Below are positions 1 to 8,969 of a stretch of DNA of 61,532 nucleotides, in pieces (the stretch's first letter is position 1; each line of letters begins with the position of its first letter). This DNA is from Clostridia bacterium (lineage in GTDB: Bacteria > Bacillota > Clostridia > Oscillospirales > Acutalibacteraceae), in the NCBI GenBank assembly GCA_017399175.1, contig JAFQEE010000029.1, positions 1 through 61,532 on the forward strand, given 5' to 3'. The translations under genes and the position numbers were made by a program. Under the pieces are notes generated by a model. That model was not told where the DNA came from, searched no databases, and saw nothing but the letters and a program-made list of their open reading frames with translations.

Positions 1-48
1 AAACCATCACTATTATACTTGGAGGTTAATCTTTTCTCTACTGCTTTT

Positions 49-82
49 CGTGGCTTGCCATTGCTCGCCACGTTTTATTTTT
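49..82 (+). terminator. Possible terminator of a gene lying left of the window
   Basis: A 6-bp stem CGTGGC/GCCACG (49-54 with 67-72) is followed by TTTTATTTTT, which is the layout of a rho-independent terminator on the plus strand. The gene it would serve is outside the window. The short stem keeps confidence low. Confidence 0.4.
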
Positions 83-97
83 ACTAAAGCTTTTTTT

Positions 98-120
98 ATC
101 CCCCGGTAGAACCGGGGGAT
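98..120. other. GC-rich hairpin between operon ends
   Basis: Perfect 10-bp inverted repeat ATCCCCCGGT/ACCGGGGGAT with a 3-nt loop. There is no T-run downstream on either strand, so it may be an RNA-stabilising hairpin or a degraded terminator. It resembles the ATCCCC...GGGGAT hairpins at 51.9, 53.4 and 57.0 kb. Confidence 0.5.
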
Positions 121-141
121 TATATCTTTGCTAAAGACCAT

Positions 142-176
142 AAAAAAGCTTCGTGATAAATAATTACCACGAAGCT
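142..176 (-). terminator. Terminator of the module-1 operon
   Basis: A 9-bp stem AGCTTCGTG/CACGAAGCT with A-run and T-run flanks on both sides. Read on the minus strand it ends in TTTTTT about 15 nt past the stop of the small peptide gene, so it closes that operon. It could also act in the plus direction. Confidence 0.8.
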
Positions 177-191
177 ATTTTTAATTAGTTG

Positions 192-422
192 TTATGAAAG
201 GAATCCCTGAACTGCACCCAATTCAACTGAAGTATATTTACAGTAGTAATCAATTGGAACATGCATTTCACAAGCTTCATTCATACCAAAAATTTTGTCT
301 GCATCGAATCCTTCACCGAGAATGTCGGCAATAAGCTCCATATCAACCTGCGCTAAGCAAGAACTTGGAGTACCAACAGAAGCTGCAGCAAATACGAGCG
401 TTGGTTTTAAATATTTTTTCAT
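192..422 (-). CDS. Candidate RiPP-like precursor peptide A (76 aa)
   Basis: A small protein of unknown family, last gene of the minus operon kinase - radical SAM - VWA protein - peptide, starting 15 nt after the VWA stop with an AAGGAG site. The N-terminus MKKYLKP carries a Tyr4-x-x-Pro7 motif like the one in lasso-peptide leaders that is held by PqqD-like domains. A short hydrophobic stretch (about 8-16) follows, then three cysteines (Cys22, Cys51, Cys61) in an acidic, aromatic body (MHVPIDYYCKY around 53-63). The last residues are GFLS, so the C-terminal residue is Ser. The role as substrate of the adjacent radical SAM enzyme and HprK-like kinase is inferred from position and from these features; no product is known. 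The hydrophobic N-terminus could instead be part of a signal peptide, though there is no good lipobox at Cys22. Confidence 0.65.
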   Translation of the reverse strand: MKKYLKPTLVFAAASVGTPSSCLAQVDMELIADILGEGFDADKIFGMNEACEMHVPIDYYCKYTSVELGAVQGFLS

Positions 423-437
423 ATTACCAAAATCTCC

Positions 438-3400
438 TTAAAATATTTTGAAAATAAAAGCAAAAAGGTTTTTGAAGAATGCAATGATTCTTGTGAAGAT
501 GTTGTCCACAATAACAGGAACTTCAACATCTGTGTTATCATTACCCGGTTCATCAACATCAGGCTGCTGTGTATCTCCGCCGGTTATAGCATTGTAGTTG
601 TATGAGTTAGGGTCAACTGTTCTTGGAGTCAATGAGAACGACCTTGCCATAACAGGTAAATCTTCACTTGTAACTACCTGCGCAGTTGCATCAACAAGCT
701 TAAGGTTATTAACACTGAGGAGACCTGTGCCATTATTTGTAATAATAACATTAGCCATACCTGTTGAAGCGTTAATAGTAAGATATGGAGTAATGTCAAA
801 ATACTGCTCAGTAGCTGTATTTATTGCAAACTCAATAGCCTCGTCACCTGAAGCAACCTTAGCTGTAGTAGCACCATCAACTGCACGAAGGCTAATCATA
901 ACTCTTGAATCAGCATTTGGTACAGCTACATTGAATGCTACAGCATGAGAATCATCACCGCCAGTTGCTGACTGTAAGTAAATCTCATTCTGAGGACCTA
1001 CTGACTGATAGTTGCCGAATGAAAGTGTAGGAATATTACCATCTTCATCAGCACTAAGCTCACCAACAACATATGCAAACAAGCCGTCGCCACCTGTAAT
1101 AACACCGTTTTCGCCTGAAGCAAGTTCATTAACTATGTTATAGTATTTAGCACCCTTTTCAGAGTTAATGTAAAGTGAAGAATCGTTACCAAGAGGATTG
1201 TAAATACGAATGCCGTCGATATAGCAGTCAAGTGCAACATCTGCAGCAGTTGCAGTTCCACGATTTGCTGAAGAATTATCAGCAACAGGACCTGTACCAC
1301 CGTTGAGAATTGAATTGTCGTTATACCAAACGAACTCAACCTCATTTAACGGCATATTGATACCCATATCTTTTAAGAGGTTCTGTGCTGTGTATGTCTT
1401 ATTGAACAGACTTGAACGACCGCCTGTAATACCCTGAGCATTTGAAAGGTAAGCTGCTGTAACTTCAACAGTGTAATCACCGTATCCGCCTTCATTTGTG
1501 TAGCTTACGATAGGAACCTGCTTGAGAAGAGCACCGTCATAGTTTTCAGTATCAACATAATATGTATCAACCATAAATACCTTTTCGATTGTACCGTCAG
1601 CTTTCTTGATGTTTACAAGCTGAACACCTGTGTTTGCACCGCAGACTGCCATAAGGTCGAAGCCTGTACCTGTATAGCTGAATGTCATTGTTTCGCTACG
1701 CTTTGTGCTTGAATTAACAGTTGCCTTTAATACAGTACCGTTAGAGTAACTGTCGCCATTATTTGCATAAGCTGAATCGTAACCGTAACGGTCGTTTTCA
1801 CCTGAAAGTGACTGACCACCGGTTGCAATAGTTGAACCCTCAGATTTCCAGTTGGATTTAGCGAGAGAACCTAATGAAGAAGCAGTAAATCTGTTTTCTT
1901 CGAAAAGTACGGTAGAAGCAGGAACAATATTGATTCTGAACCAGTCGTATGTTCCGTCATCACGCTTGATAAGACAGAATGAACGGTTTTCTTCGTTTGT
2001 ATATGAACCTGATACAAGCTCATAAGTCATATCAAGGTTACCGTTAACAAAGTTAAGTGCTACATTGTCTGTTTCGCGAGATGTCTTATATGTTGACTGT
2101 CTGTTAAGACCGCCGTCAACGGAGCAGAGTGTACCGTTGATATCCGAGTCATACATCGGTAAATCATAGTCGAGAACATAAGTGTATGTCGGGATATTAA
2201 AGTATTCTGTCGGGAAGTACTTGAAGGTATCGGCTGAGTTGTATTCACCCTCAGTCTGATAAATAGCTGTTGTAGATGCATTATTGATTGAAGTATTTGT
2301 AATGTCAGCCTCTTCGTCAGCAAGCACGCCTTCAATTCTAATCTGGAGCTTTCTACCTGACTTATTCTTTGAAATATATTCCTCAGAATAGTCATATCCG
2401 CTTACAGTCAATTTATGTGAGTTAGAAGCATCATAGCTTACTGAAAGTCCGGTAGCAGAACCGCTTACTGCTGAAGATTCATCGAATGCGAAGCGTTCAA
2501 CCTTATCATATGAACCCGGAACGAGCTTGTAGCTTACTTTAATACCGTCTGCAAGGTTACCGTTTTCATCAACGATACCCTTAAATGCAGTACTGAGTTC
2601 TTCACAAAGGATTGAGCTTGCATCAAGGTTTGCAAGACCTACAGCCTCGTTTTTAGCAAACTCACGACCAATAATCGGAGCAAAATCCATAAAGTTTTCA
2701 ACTGTAATATCTCCGAGGTTTGAGGTATATTTTGCACCGTCAATGTTTGAACCGCCTAAATCAGTTAAGCTTGTTGCTCCGGGATACTTTGAAGAAACTG
2801 CTTCCATATATTTGTGCTTGTCAAAGTTAGCTCCGTCTTCACCGACAATAATACTATATACGAATGCACCCTTGTTTTTAGCTTCAAGTGATTTTGCAAT
2901 AACATTATTTGCGGCAGTTGTTGTGTTTGATTTATCATCTGCACCGGGAACACCGTCTGACATAAAAATAATTACACAGTTTCTGTCACCGTCAGCAGTA
3001 TAATCAACACCTGAAGCATTGATAATGTTATCAGCAAATGCAAGCTCCATACCTGAATTATCAGTCTGTGCATCATTACTAACATCTGAAATATTAGCAA
3101 TCTGTGTTTTAAGATTTGAAGCATTTGCGCCTGCGTTCCAGAAAGCATCTGTAAAGCCTGATGATGACCATCCGTTTGTACCGAGGTAAGAAGCTGAAGC
3201 ACCGTAATATGTAATTGCAATTCTGTTATCGGAACCCTGTGCTGCAATCTCACCGACAAGCTCTGCTGCTTTTGCCTTGATTGTATCTATACGAGTTGTT
3301 ACATTCAGGTCACATACACCGCAGGTGTAAGTATAGTGCACACCTGTGTAAAGTGCAGCCTCACGACGGGTACCGTTATTTGTACTTGAAGAAATACCTG

Positions 3401-6014
3401 ATTGAGCAACTGCATTATCAACATTACTGTAGAACTGGTCTCTTGTTATCGGGTCGTGAACATAACTTGCTCCGGTACTGCTTTCGCCGGCTGACTGTAA
3501 AACATAATAAAGTCCGTCGTCAGCGACATAATAAGCCCAATAATACTGCTTGTTTGGATTGCCGAAATTGTTTAATGATAATGTGTTAACCGCAATATAA
3601 ACTCTATAATACTTACCGTCAGTGTGCAACATATATATCTGGTTATCAGGGTCTGAGAATGCATAACCGTTAACACCGGCTGAACCTGATGCCGGAGTTT
3701 TTGTATCATCTTCCTCGCACAATTCAGCGACATTTATTGAATCTGTTGCTGCCCACTGTCTGAGGGCTGTACCGTCGTATGTTCCGGATTTAGTAGTAGT
3801 ATTACAGTCAGTAGTCTCTGTATAAGCAACAGATTGAGACCTATCCATTACGATAATATAGTCTGTAGGTCTGTCGCCGACATACTGATAGTGGTTTGGA
3901 GAAATAGCATAGGTTTCAAGGTCAATTGTGTATGTACCGTCAGCCTGAAGCTCTGCCTTCATATCTGTGTAAACACGGCTTTCATAGGTTGAAGCAGTCT
4001 TATCAACAATACGCTTGTAAATGTTGAATATACCGTGTGCGTAGAAGCTTTCGGCACCTGTTATAACAGCACCGCCAAGGACATTTGAGCCTGACATATT
4101 CAAAGCATCTGTATGGAGGGTACCCGGCTGTTCGGTAACACCTGAGTACATAGGAATTGTGCTGTTTGCATAATAATTATTGTATGCGGTATTATAGCTT
4201 TCTGTTGTACCGTCATTACACCAGAGGAAATATGTTTCGTTGTTGGAAATCCAGAATCCGCCTTCACCGTCGCCTGATTCCTGAATTCTCATATTATTTC
4301 CGCGAACGGTATTTGTTGCCATTGAAATTGTTGAAGCGTCAAAATAGAGGTTAGGCTGATTAACGAAATAGTAATCAGGAGACTGCATGCTGTATGAACT
4401 TCCGCTAAGACTGTTAATCTCCCAACGAAGATTCTTTACATCATCCTTTTCGGCATTACCGAGATAAAGCTTACCGTCTTCAATTGAATACTGTGTAATA
4501 GGGTGAGCAATTGCACCTGTGTAACCTGAGCCTGCACCGATGCTGTTCTTAGAAAGTCTGAAGCCCTTATAACCGCCGTTAGCATCAATTGCGTAAAGGA
4601 TATTTTTCTGAGTAACAGGGTCCTTTACAGGTGATTCATAAACGATAAGATATTCTTCACCGTTCTCGATTTCAGAAAGGCTGTTTACCTTTTCATAATG
4701 AGTAGCCGGTGTATCTGCAACCTCAACTCTGTTTTCAAGTGCATAAGGGTTAATTTTCCAGATAACGTCAACAGGCTTTTCACAGTTACCGATAGAAGTC
4801 AAGCCACTGCTTTCATTCAAATACTTGTTGGAAGCACCCTCAAATGTACAGAAAATCAAGCCGTTAACAAAGCAAAGACCTTCTGACATCGGCATCATAT
4901 CGTAGGTTTCATATTCGCTTACCTTATGTGCCTTAATAGTCTTTTTTGTATTGTTATCTTCGCTTATACTGATTTCTATATCTATTGCAGGCTGTGCAGA
5001 AAGGTCAATATCTGCTGTGATAAGCTTACTTGTTGCGCCAAAGCCGAAGGAAACAGAGTTACCTGAACCTGAACCGTATGAGCAGCTAAGGTAAAGCTTA
5101 CCGTTGTCAACAACCGCATACTGAACATCTTTGATGTTATTATCAAGAGCTATGGCTTGCGATGGTGAACCCTTACAGTCAGCTGTTCCGTTTATAAGAT
5201 TATTCCACTCTTCCTGGGAGTTTGAGCCCTGAAGCTTATAACCGTAAACCATTGAGTTGTAGCCTGCTGTAGCAGGAACATTATAATCGGCTGCAGCTAT
5301 AGTAATACCTGCAAGGCTTGCGCCACGGTCATAGAAGTTACCCATCCAGAGATAACCCTGGTCATAGCAAACATAAGCTGTATATGCAGTTTTACTGCTG
5401 CTTGTTACAGAACCGGTTTCGGTGAATACAGCTTCACCTGCAAGCTGTATTTCCTTGTGTTCACCTGTTTCGATATCGTCAAGGGCAGAAAGTGGAGCAT
5501 AAGCAATTTTTCTGTCCTTATCACCGCATGAGTAGTAGATATTGTTCTCTGAAAAGGCAATACCGCCACCATGGTCAGTGTTTACAGTACCGTCAACATT
5601 AAGGAATGAGAACATTGCTACGAAATTACCTGTTTTTGCATCAAGACAGAACATCTTACTGGATTTTGGTGTTTCGTCATCACCTGCATTATAGTATGCG
5701 GTAACAACCATCCAGTCCTTTGCCGGGTAATATGATATACCCTGAACAACATAGTCCTCTGATGCAGCAAGACCGGGGATAACCATATCGGTAGCCTCAC
5801 CGGCGCCATTCAAATATTGGGCTGCGTAGTTGCCGTATGTTACATCACGGTTACTTGTAACAATTTGTGTCTGTGTAATTGTTTCACCATCACTTGTTGT
5901 AATAGCAGAAACATTAACCTTCATCATAGGAATAGCAATTGCTAATGTTCCCATAAGGATTGCCAATGAAAGCAACAACGACATAGCCTTTCTGAATATT
6001 TTGTTCTTTTTCAT
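438..6014 (-). CDS. Giant secreted von Willebrand factor A-domain protein
   Basis: About 1,858 aa from the start chosen here (GGAGG 8 nt before MKKNKIF; two upstream in-frame ATGs extend it by up to 5 residues). Residues 1 to about 37 are a Sec signal peptide. Roughly 40-440 looks like a beta-rich, possibly propeller-type region. A VWA domain begins near residue 715 with the metal-site motif D-R-S-Q-S near 721-725, and IIFMSDG near 1015 provides a further element. The remaining C-terminal half is beta-rich with many Asn, Gly and Ser. The protein ends in a strongly hydrophobic tail (IIAFFKNLFAFIFKIF) with no LPxTG. VWA proteins usually bind protein ligands through a bound metal, so a surface or adhesin-type role is likely. 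Its place between a radical SAM gene and the candidate peptide gene is the odd part; whether it is modified or carries the peptide is unknown. Confidence 0.8.
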   Translation of the reverse strand: MKKNKIFRKAMSLLLSLAILMGTLAIAIPMMKVNVSAITTSDGETITQTQIVTSNRDVTYGNYAAQYLNGAGEATDMVIPGLAASEDYVVQGISYYPAKDWMVVTAYYNAGDDETPKSSKMFCLDAKTGNFVAMFSFLNVDGTVNTDHGGGIAFSENNIYYSCGDKDRKIAYAPLSALDDIETGEHKEIQLAGEAVFTETGSVTSSSKTAYTAYVCYDQGYLWMGNFYDRGASLAGITIAAADYNVPATAGYNSMVYGYKLQGSNSQEEWNNLINGTADCKGSPSQAIALDNNIKDVQYAVVDNGKLYLSCSYGSGSGNSVSFGFGATSKLITADIDLSAQPAIDIEISISEDNNTKKTIKAHKVSEYETYDMMPMSEGLCFVNGLIFCTFEGASNKYLNESSGLTSIGNCEKPVDVIWKINPYALENRVEVADTPATHYEKVNSLSEIENGEEYLIVYESPVKDPVTQKNILYAIDANGGYKGFRLSKNSIGAGSGYTGAIAHPITQYSIEDGKLYLGNAEKDDVKNLRWEINSLSGSSYSMQSPDYYFVNQPNLYFDASTISMATNTVRGNNMRIQESGDGEGGFWISNNETYFLWCNDGTTESYNTAYNNYYANSTIPMYSGVTEQPGTLHTDALNMSGSNVLGGAVITGAESFYAHGIFNIYKRIVDKTASTYESRVYTDMKAELQADGTYTIDLETYAISPNHYQYVGDRPTDYIIVMDRSQSVAYTETTDCNTTTKSGTYDGTALRQWAATDSINVAELCEEDDTKTPASGSAGVNGYAFSDPDNQIYMLHTDGKYYRVYIAVNTLSLNNFGNPNKQYYWAYYVADDGLYYVLQSAGESSTGASYVHDPITRDQFYSNVDNAVAQSGISSSTNNGTRREAALYTGVHYTYTCGVCDLNVTTRIDTIKAKAAELVGEIAAQGSDNRIAITYYGASASYLGTNGWSSSGFTDAFWNAGANASNLKTQIANISDVSNDAQTDNSGMELAFADNIINASGVDYTADGDRNCVIIFMSDGVPGADDKSNTTTAANNVIAKSLEAKNKGAFVYSIIVGEDGANFDKHKYMEAVSSKYPGATSLTDLGGSNIDGAKYTSNLGDITVENFMDFAPIIGREFAKNEAVGLANLDASSILCEELSTAFKGIVDENGNLADGIKVSYKLVPGSYDKVERFAFDESSAVSGSATGLSVSYDASNSHKLTVSGYDYSEEYISKNKSGRKLQIRIEGVLADEEADITNTSINNASTTAIYQTEGEYNSADTFKYFPTEYFNIPTYTYVLDYDLPMYDSDINGTLCSVDGGLNRQSTYKTSRETDNVALNFVNGNLDMTYELVSGSYTNEENRSFCLIKRDDGTYDWFRINIVPASTVLFEENRFTASSLGSLAKSNWKSEGSTIATGGQSLSGENDRYGYDSAYANNGDSYSNGTVLKATVNSSTKRSETMTFSYTGTGFDLMAVCGANTGVQLVNIKKADGTIEKVFMVDTYYVDTENYDGALLKQVPIVSYTNEGGYGDYTVEVTAAYLSNAQGITGGRSSLFNKTYTAQNLLKDMGINMPLNEVEFVWYNDNSILNGGTGPVADNSSANRGTATAADVALDCYIDGIRIYNPLGNDSSLYINSEKGAKYYNIVNELASGENGVITGGDGLFAYVVGELSADEDGNIPTLSFGNYQSVGPQNEIYLQSATGGDDSHAVAFNVAVPNADSRVMISLRAVDGATTAKVASGDEAIEFAINTATEQYFDITPYLTINASTGMANVIITNNGTGLLSVNNLKLVDATAQVVTSEDLPVMARSFSLTPRTVDPNSYNYNAITGGDTQQPDVDEPGNDNTDVEVPVIVDNIFTRIIAFFKNLFAFIFKIF

Positions 6015-6081
6015 ATTCATTACCTCCATTTTTTCAAATGAAAATATTTAACAAATCCAATTTCTGAATTTGCTTAATTCC

Positions 6082-7179
6082 TTATTTTTGGCTTTTCGTA
6101 ACAAGATTTTGCACCTGTCTGTAATAAGCCCTCGCCTTTCGGCAAGCGTATTCGGGTACTTTTGAAAAATCCCCTGTTTCTGCAAGAGAAACTGCGGCAC
6201 AGATATCGCAATTTTTACGATACTCACAGTCCTTACATTCTCTCGGCATTTTTATTTCCTCACGAGCCCTGTTCATATACTCCCAGGCAGTGTTGAAATC
6301 CTCAATTTCCACAGACGGCTGTGTCATCATTCCGCAAGGTGTCATTTTCCCGTCATAGGTAACCCAAAATGAGCTTAACCCTGCTCTGCAGGAAATTCCT
6401 TCACATTCATCTGTCAAGAACTCTCTTCTACGGCTCTGCTCACCTTTTTTTCCTGATTTGACTATTTCAGCAAGTCTTTCTTCAGTAAGGCTTTGCAGTT
6501 TGTTTTCAAAATCAACCCTTGCAGCCTCCTCCGGACTCAACCTGAATGCCTCACCGCTTGCCCTTACAGGCTCAAAAATATAGGTGACGGTCTTCATTTC
6601 GATACCCAAGGCTCCTGCATATGCTCTTGCCTTGCTCAAGTCGTCCTTATTAAGCGGTGTTACTGTGTAATTAAACCGAATGTTCACACCGTTTTTTTTC
6701 AAGCCCTCAACAGCGTATTTAACCTTTTCATAAGCGCTACCATCTCCGCAAAGTTCTTCATAAGTCCTTTCGGAGCAACCATAGAGAGTTATATTCAATC
6801 TCTGTGGAGGATACACTCTGAAAAATTCTATATACTCATCGTCAATCAATGTGGCGTTGGTATTTATATTCAAGAGAAAGCCCATTTCACGAAGTTTAAG
6901 GTAAATCTCTTTAAAATCATTCCTGACAAGTGGCTCACCACCCGTCAGCAATAAATTCAGAGTACCTCTTTTTTTACATTCCTCCGCAAGGTTCAGCCAC
7001 CATTCGGTAGATTTTTCCTTACTTTGCGCCTCCTTATTGCAAATACCTTTATGTATGTAGCACATTTTACAATCAAGAGTGCATCTTGAGGTCAGCTCAA
7101 AGGTACCCGCAAGAGGAATTTTGCCCAAATCGGCTTTCATAAAAAGCTTATTTATAAATAAATTGTATGCGTTTTCCAT
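6082..7179 (-). CDS. Radical SAM/SPASM peptide-modifying enzyme, module 1
   Basis: 365 aa. The N-terminal region has the radical SAM cluster motif C-T-L-D-C-K-M-C (CxxxCxxC) after GTFELTSR, followed by the GGEP motif (LLTGGEPLVR) that binds SAM. The C-terminal part is a SPASM region, with CEGISC, then PCGM, then the spaced set C-x2-C-x5-C-x2-C (CKDCEYRKNCDIC) and a last Cys in EYAC, expected to hold auxiliary Fe-S clusters. Such enzymes form thioether or C-C crosslinks, or epimerise residues, in ribosomal peptides. The gene starts 12 nt after the HprK-like kinase gene. ATG at 7179 is preferred over an upstream TTG at 7185; neither has a strong ribosome site, suggesting translational coupling. 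The enzyme is about 40 per cent alike by eye in its key regions to the module-2 enzyme at 14.9 kb. The chemistry is not predictable from sequence alone. Confidence 0.88.
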   Translation of the reverse strand: MENAYNLFINKLFMKADLGKIPLAGTFELTSRCTLDCKMCYIHKGICNKEAQSKEKSTEWWLNLAEECKKRGTLNLLLTGGEPLVRNDFKEIYLKLREMGFLLNINTNATLIDDEYIEFFRVYPPQRLNITLYGCSERTYEELCGDGSAYEKVKYAVEGLKKNGVNIRFNYTVTPLNKDDLSKARAYAGALGIEMKTVTYIFEPVRASGEAFRLSPEEAARVDFENKLQSLTEERLAEIVKSGKKGEQSRRREFLTDECEGISCRAGLSSFWVTYDGKMTPCGMMTQPSVEIEDFNTAWEYMNRAREEIKMPRECKDCEYRKNCDICAAVSLAETGDFSKVPEYACRKARAYYRQVQNLVTKSQK

Positions 7180-7191
7180 AAACAATCACTG

Positions 7192-8037
7192 TTATTCGTT
7201 TTTCAATGCTAATTTCAAAGCCTTAACTGCCCGTTTATCAGGAGTACAATCAAGATGATAAACACCAACCGAACTGAGAATTCTGTTTATCAGCTCAACA
7301 CACCCCACAGGCACTCCGGGAGTCTGCATATCTATATATGTATTACCCAACACCGCCTGCAAGCCACTAATTCCCGTCAGCCTTGTGACAGTATTCTGTT
7401 TGCTTTGACCCAGTTCAACTATCGCTTTAAGTGGCAGAGTTTTATTCTCACATATTCCGCTTGTTCCGCAAAAAGGTACTCCGCAAGCATAAAACCTTCC
7501 GTCAATACAGCTGACTCCTGCTTTGTCACCGTTTATTACCGTTGCTCCTGCAAACTTTCGCCAAAGCTCCGCCTGAGTACTTTTACCTGTTCCGCACGGT
7601 GCAGTAAACAAGATTGCCTCACCATCAACCTCTATATAAGAAGCGTGCATCAATAGTGAATCGAGGAACAAAAGAGACTCGGCAAGACCGATTGTGCTCC
7701 ACATATAACGCTCATCCATAAGAGTTTTAAAGCTGCTTTCATCAAAGGTTATTTCTTTTTTTGAAAAATCATTCAGAGCAGTCTTTATAACCGCACCGTC
7801 AGCACAACCCATATATATGCGTTTATAAAGCACATTCTCAGCAATACAGTAATCACTTTGGTCTCTTTTTGACCATTCACCCTTTATTTCAGGTAATTTT
7901 TCGGAGATTTTGCACTCTGCAGTTATATCTGATTTCGCAGATTTTACAAGGAATTTTTCCCAATTCTCGGAATTTGCGGGAAAGAAAGGAGCGCTAATCC
8001 TTAATCCCCTTCCGCATATAGAATAATTCCGTAACAT
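7192..8037 (-). CDS. HprK-like P-loop kinase, module 1
   Basis: 281 aa. The centre has a Walker A loop A-P-C-G-T-G-K-S-T (about residues 150-158) followed by QAELWRKF, then NGDKAG and a conserved GVPFCGTSG segment. This is the layout of the HPr kinase/phosphorylase-related proteins found with PqqD-like proteins, which include the PadeK and ThcoK kinases that phosphorylate the C-terminal Ser of lasso peptides. It lacks the N-terminal domain of true HprK. The N-terminal half (1-145) is a divergent beta-rich region shared with the module-2 kinase. It is the first gene of the minus operon, with a GGGAG site 7 nt before ATG and a consensus promoter upstream. The peptide end of Ser76 in the last gene fits it as substrate, by inference. 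Confidence 0.8.
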   Translation of the reverse strand: MLRNYSICGRGLRISAPFFPANSENWEKFLVKSAKSDITAECKISEKLPEIKGEWSKRDQSDYCIAENVLYKRIYMGCADGAVIKTALNDFSKKEITFDESSFKTLMDERYMWSTIGLAESLLFLDSLLMHASYIEVDGEAILFTAPCGTGKSTQAELWRKFAGATVINGDKAGVSCIDGRFYACGVPFCGTSGICENKTLPLKAIVELGQSKQNTVTRLTGISGLQAVLGNTYIDMQTPGVPVGCVELINRILSSVGVYHLDCTPDKRAVKALKLALKNE

Positions 8038-8068
8038 CGACTAATCTCCCACTCTTTATATTCGATTA

Positions 8069-8097
8069 ATTTTAACACACTTTAACATGATTGTCAA
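8069..8097 (-). promoter_or_regulatory. Promoter of the module-1 minus operon
   Basis: On the minus strand TTGACA, 17 nt, then TAAAAT, about 30 nt ahead of the kinase start. Near-consensus sigma-70/SigA promoter. Confidence 0.75.
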
Positions 8098-8133
8098 TTG
8101 TAAATATAAAAAGATTTTAATTATTAATTTGAT

Positions 8134-8162
8134 TTGCTATTTTCTCAAAAATATGTTAATAT
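8134..8162 (+). promoter_or_regulatory. Promoter of the module-1 PqqD-like gene
   Basis: TTGCTA, 17 nt, TAATAT, ending about 34 nt before the ATG at 8196. It lies back to back with the minus-operon promoter, so one short intergenic region drives both halves of module 1. Confidence 0.5.
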
Positions 8163-8195
8163 TGGTAGCAACATCATAGATGAAAGGTGATTTTT

Positions 8196-8471
8196 ATGAC
8201 CAACGAAACCTTTAAAATTAAGTCAGGATATGTTTTGAGAGAAATTGAGGGTGAATTTTTGGCAATTCCTTTTGCACCCGAGCTTAATTCGGCAAATATT
8301 ATTATTCTCAACCCTGTAAGCGGACTCATTTGGGAAAAGCTTCAGGCCGAATGCACACTCTCGCAGCTTGTTAAGGCAGTTACCGAGAACTTTTCAATTG
8401 ATGCTGTAACTGCACAAGGTGATATTGAGGAATTTCTGCAAACACTCAAGGAAAATGATATGCTTGAATAA
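8196..8471 (+). CDS. PqqD-like peptide-recognition protein, module 1
   Basis: 91 aa. The start is ATG with AAAGGTG upstream; a GTG 9 nt earlier lies inside that ribosome site and is rejected. The fold signature of PqqD/RRE proteins is visible: N-terminal strands (FKIKSGYVLREIEGEFLAIP), then NPVSGLIWEKL, then a helical C-terminus with FSID...DIEEFLQTLKENDML. PqqD-like domains bind leader peptides and present them to modifying enzymes. It faces away from the kinase - radical SAM - VWA - peptide operon but shares its intergenic region, so it most likely serves peptide A. Its close relative at 14.58 kb serves module 2. Confidence 0.85.
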   Translation: MTNETFKIKSGYVLREIEGEFLAIPFAPELNSANIIILNPVSGLIWEKLQAECTLSQLVKAVTENFSIDAVTAQGDIEEFLQTLKENDMLE

Positions 8472-8551
8472 CTCATCTCACAATTAAACTTTGCAACGCT
8501 TGATACAAAAACGACAAATTGTATCAAATAGCGTAATCAATGCCAAATTAG

Positions 8552-8600
8552 ATACCACTATTGATACAAATTAAGTCAATAGTGGTATTGTTGTTTTATA
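8552..8600 (+). terminator. Terminator of the module-1 PqqD-like gene
   Basis: A 13-bp perfect stem ATACCACTATTGA/TCAATAGTGGTAT with an 11-nt loop, followed by TGTTGTTTTATA. The 5' loop edge contains one of the TTGATACAA motifs. Confidence 0.7.
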
Positions 8601-8673
8601 TAGTTTTTAAGCCATATAAAAAATTGGAGCGTTGCAATTGGGAATGTCATTCCCCTTTTGCAACGCTTTTTTA
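8601..8673. repeat. Left direct repeat flanking module 2, containing a GCGTTGCA palindrome terminator
   Basis: Begins with TAGTTTTTAAGCCAT and ends with the palindrome GCGTTGCA...TGCAACGC (8629-8666) plus a T-run. The same order of elements recurs at 17654-17727 at the far end of module 2. The palindrome acts as a terminator in the plus direction and belongs to the family also seen at 21.7, 24.5 and 41.2 kb. Confidence 0.75.
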
Positions 8674-8858
8674 TTTTCTCTTTCTTCACGCGTGAGAAAT
8701 GATAAAGCCACAGAACATCAAGCCAGACAATGGTCTTGTCTGTTATCACTGTGGCAGATTTTCAGGTGCTGAATGCCACTATCGCAACATTATCAATAAA
8801 AACTTCGAATTGTATCAAATATCTTAGTTTTTCTATGAATATCATGCAATTAACAAGG

Positions 8859-8887
8859 TTGAATTTGCAAAACAGTTATGATATAAT
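8859..8887 (+). promoter_or_regulatory. Promoter of the BY-kinase/exporter operon
   Basis: TTGAAT, 17 nt, TATAAT, leaving a leader of about 75 nt to the first ATG at 8970. Confidence 0.7.
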
Positions 8888-8969
8888 AGGATGTTAAAGT
8901 ATGTGCTTAATTATGTTATATAAAGCAAAGTGGTTGATTCTTTTACAATATGGCTAAAGGAGTAATAAA

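Larger units (their letters stand above)
8500..8821. repeat. Cluster of TTGATACAA/TTGTATCAA motifs
   Basis: The 9-mer TTGATACAA occurs at 8500-8508 and 8561-8569, and its reverse complement TTGTATCAA at 8519-8527 and 8810-8818. The first two form an inverted pair with a 10-nt loop, just after the pqqD-like stop. The longer unit AATTGTATCAAATA is repeated exactly at 8517-8530 and 8808-8821. This intergenic region (8472-8969) otherwise holds two terminators and a promoter. It may be an operator array or a trace of an inserted element. Confidence 0.6.

Noticed and set aside
192-422. The 76-aa protein as a lipoprotein
   Set aside because: The residues before Cys22 (TPSS) do not form a lipobox, and the hydrophobic stretch is short; a precursor-peptide role fits the context better.
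598-948. Plus-strand ORFs inside the VWA gene and similar antisense ORFs across long genes
   Set aside because: They mirror codon bias of the real genes, lack ribosome sites and have no recognisable domains.
8699-8827. A 42-codon ORF with CYHCG and CHY residues, recalling a zinc knuckle
   Set aside because: No ribosome site or promoter fits, and it overlaps the repeat cluster. Kept out of the features.
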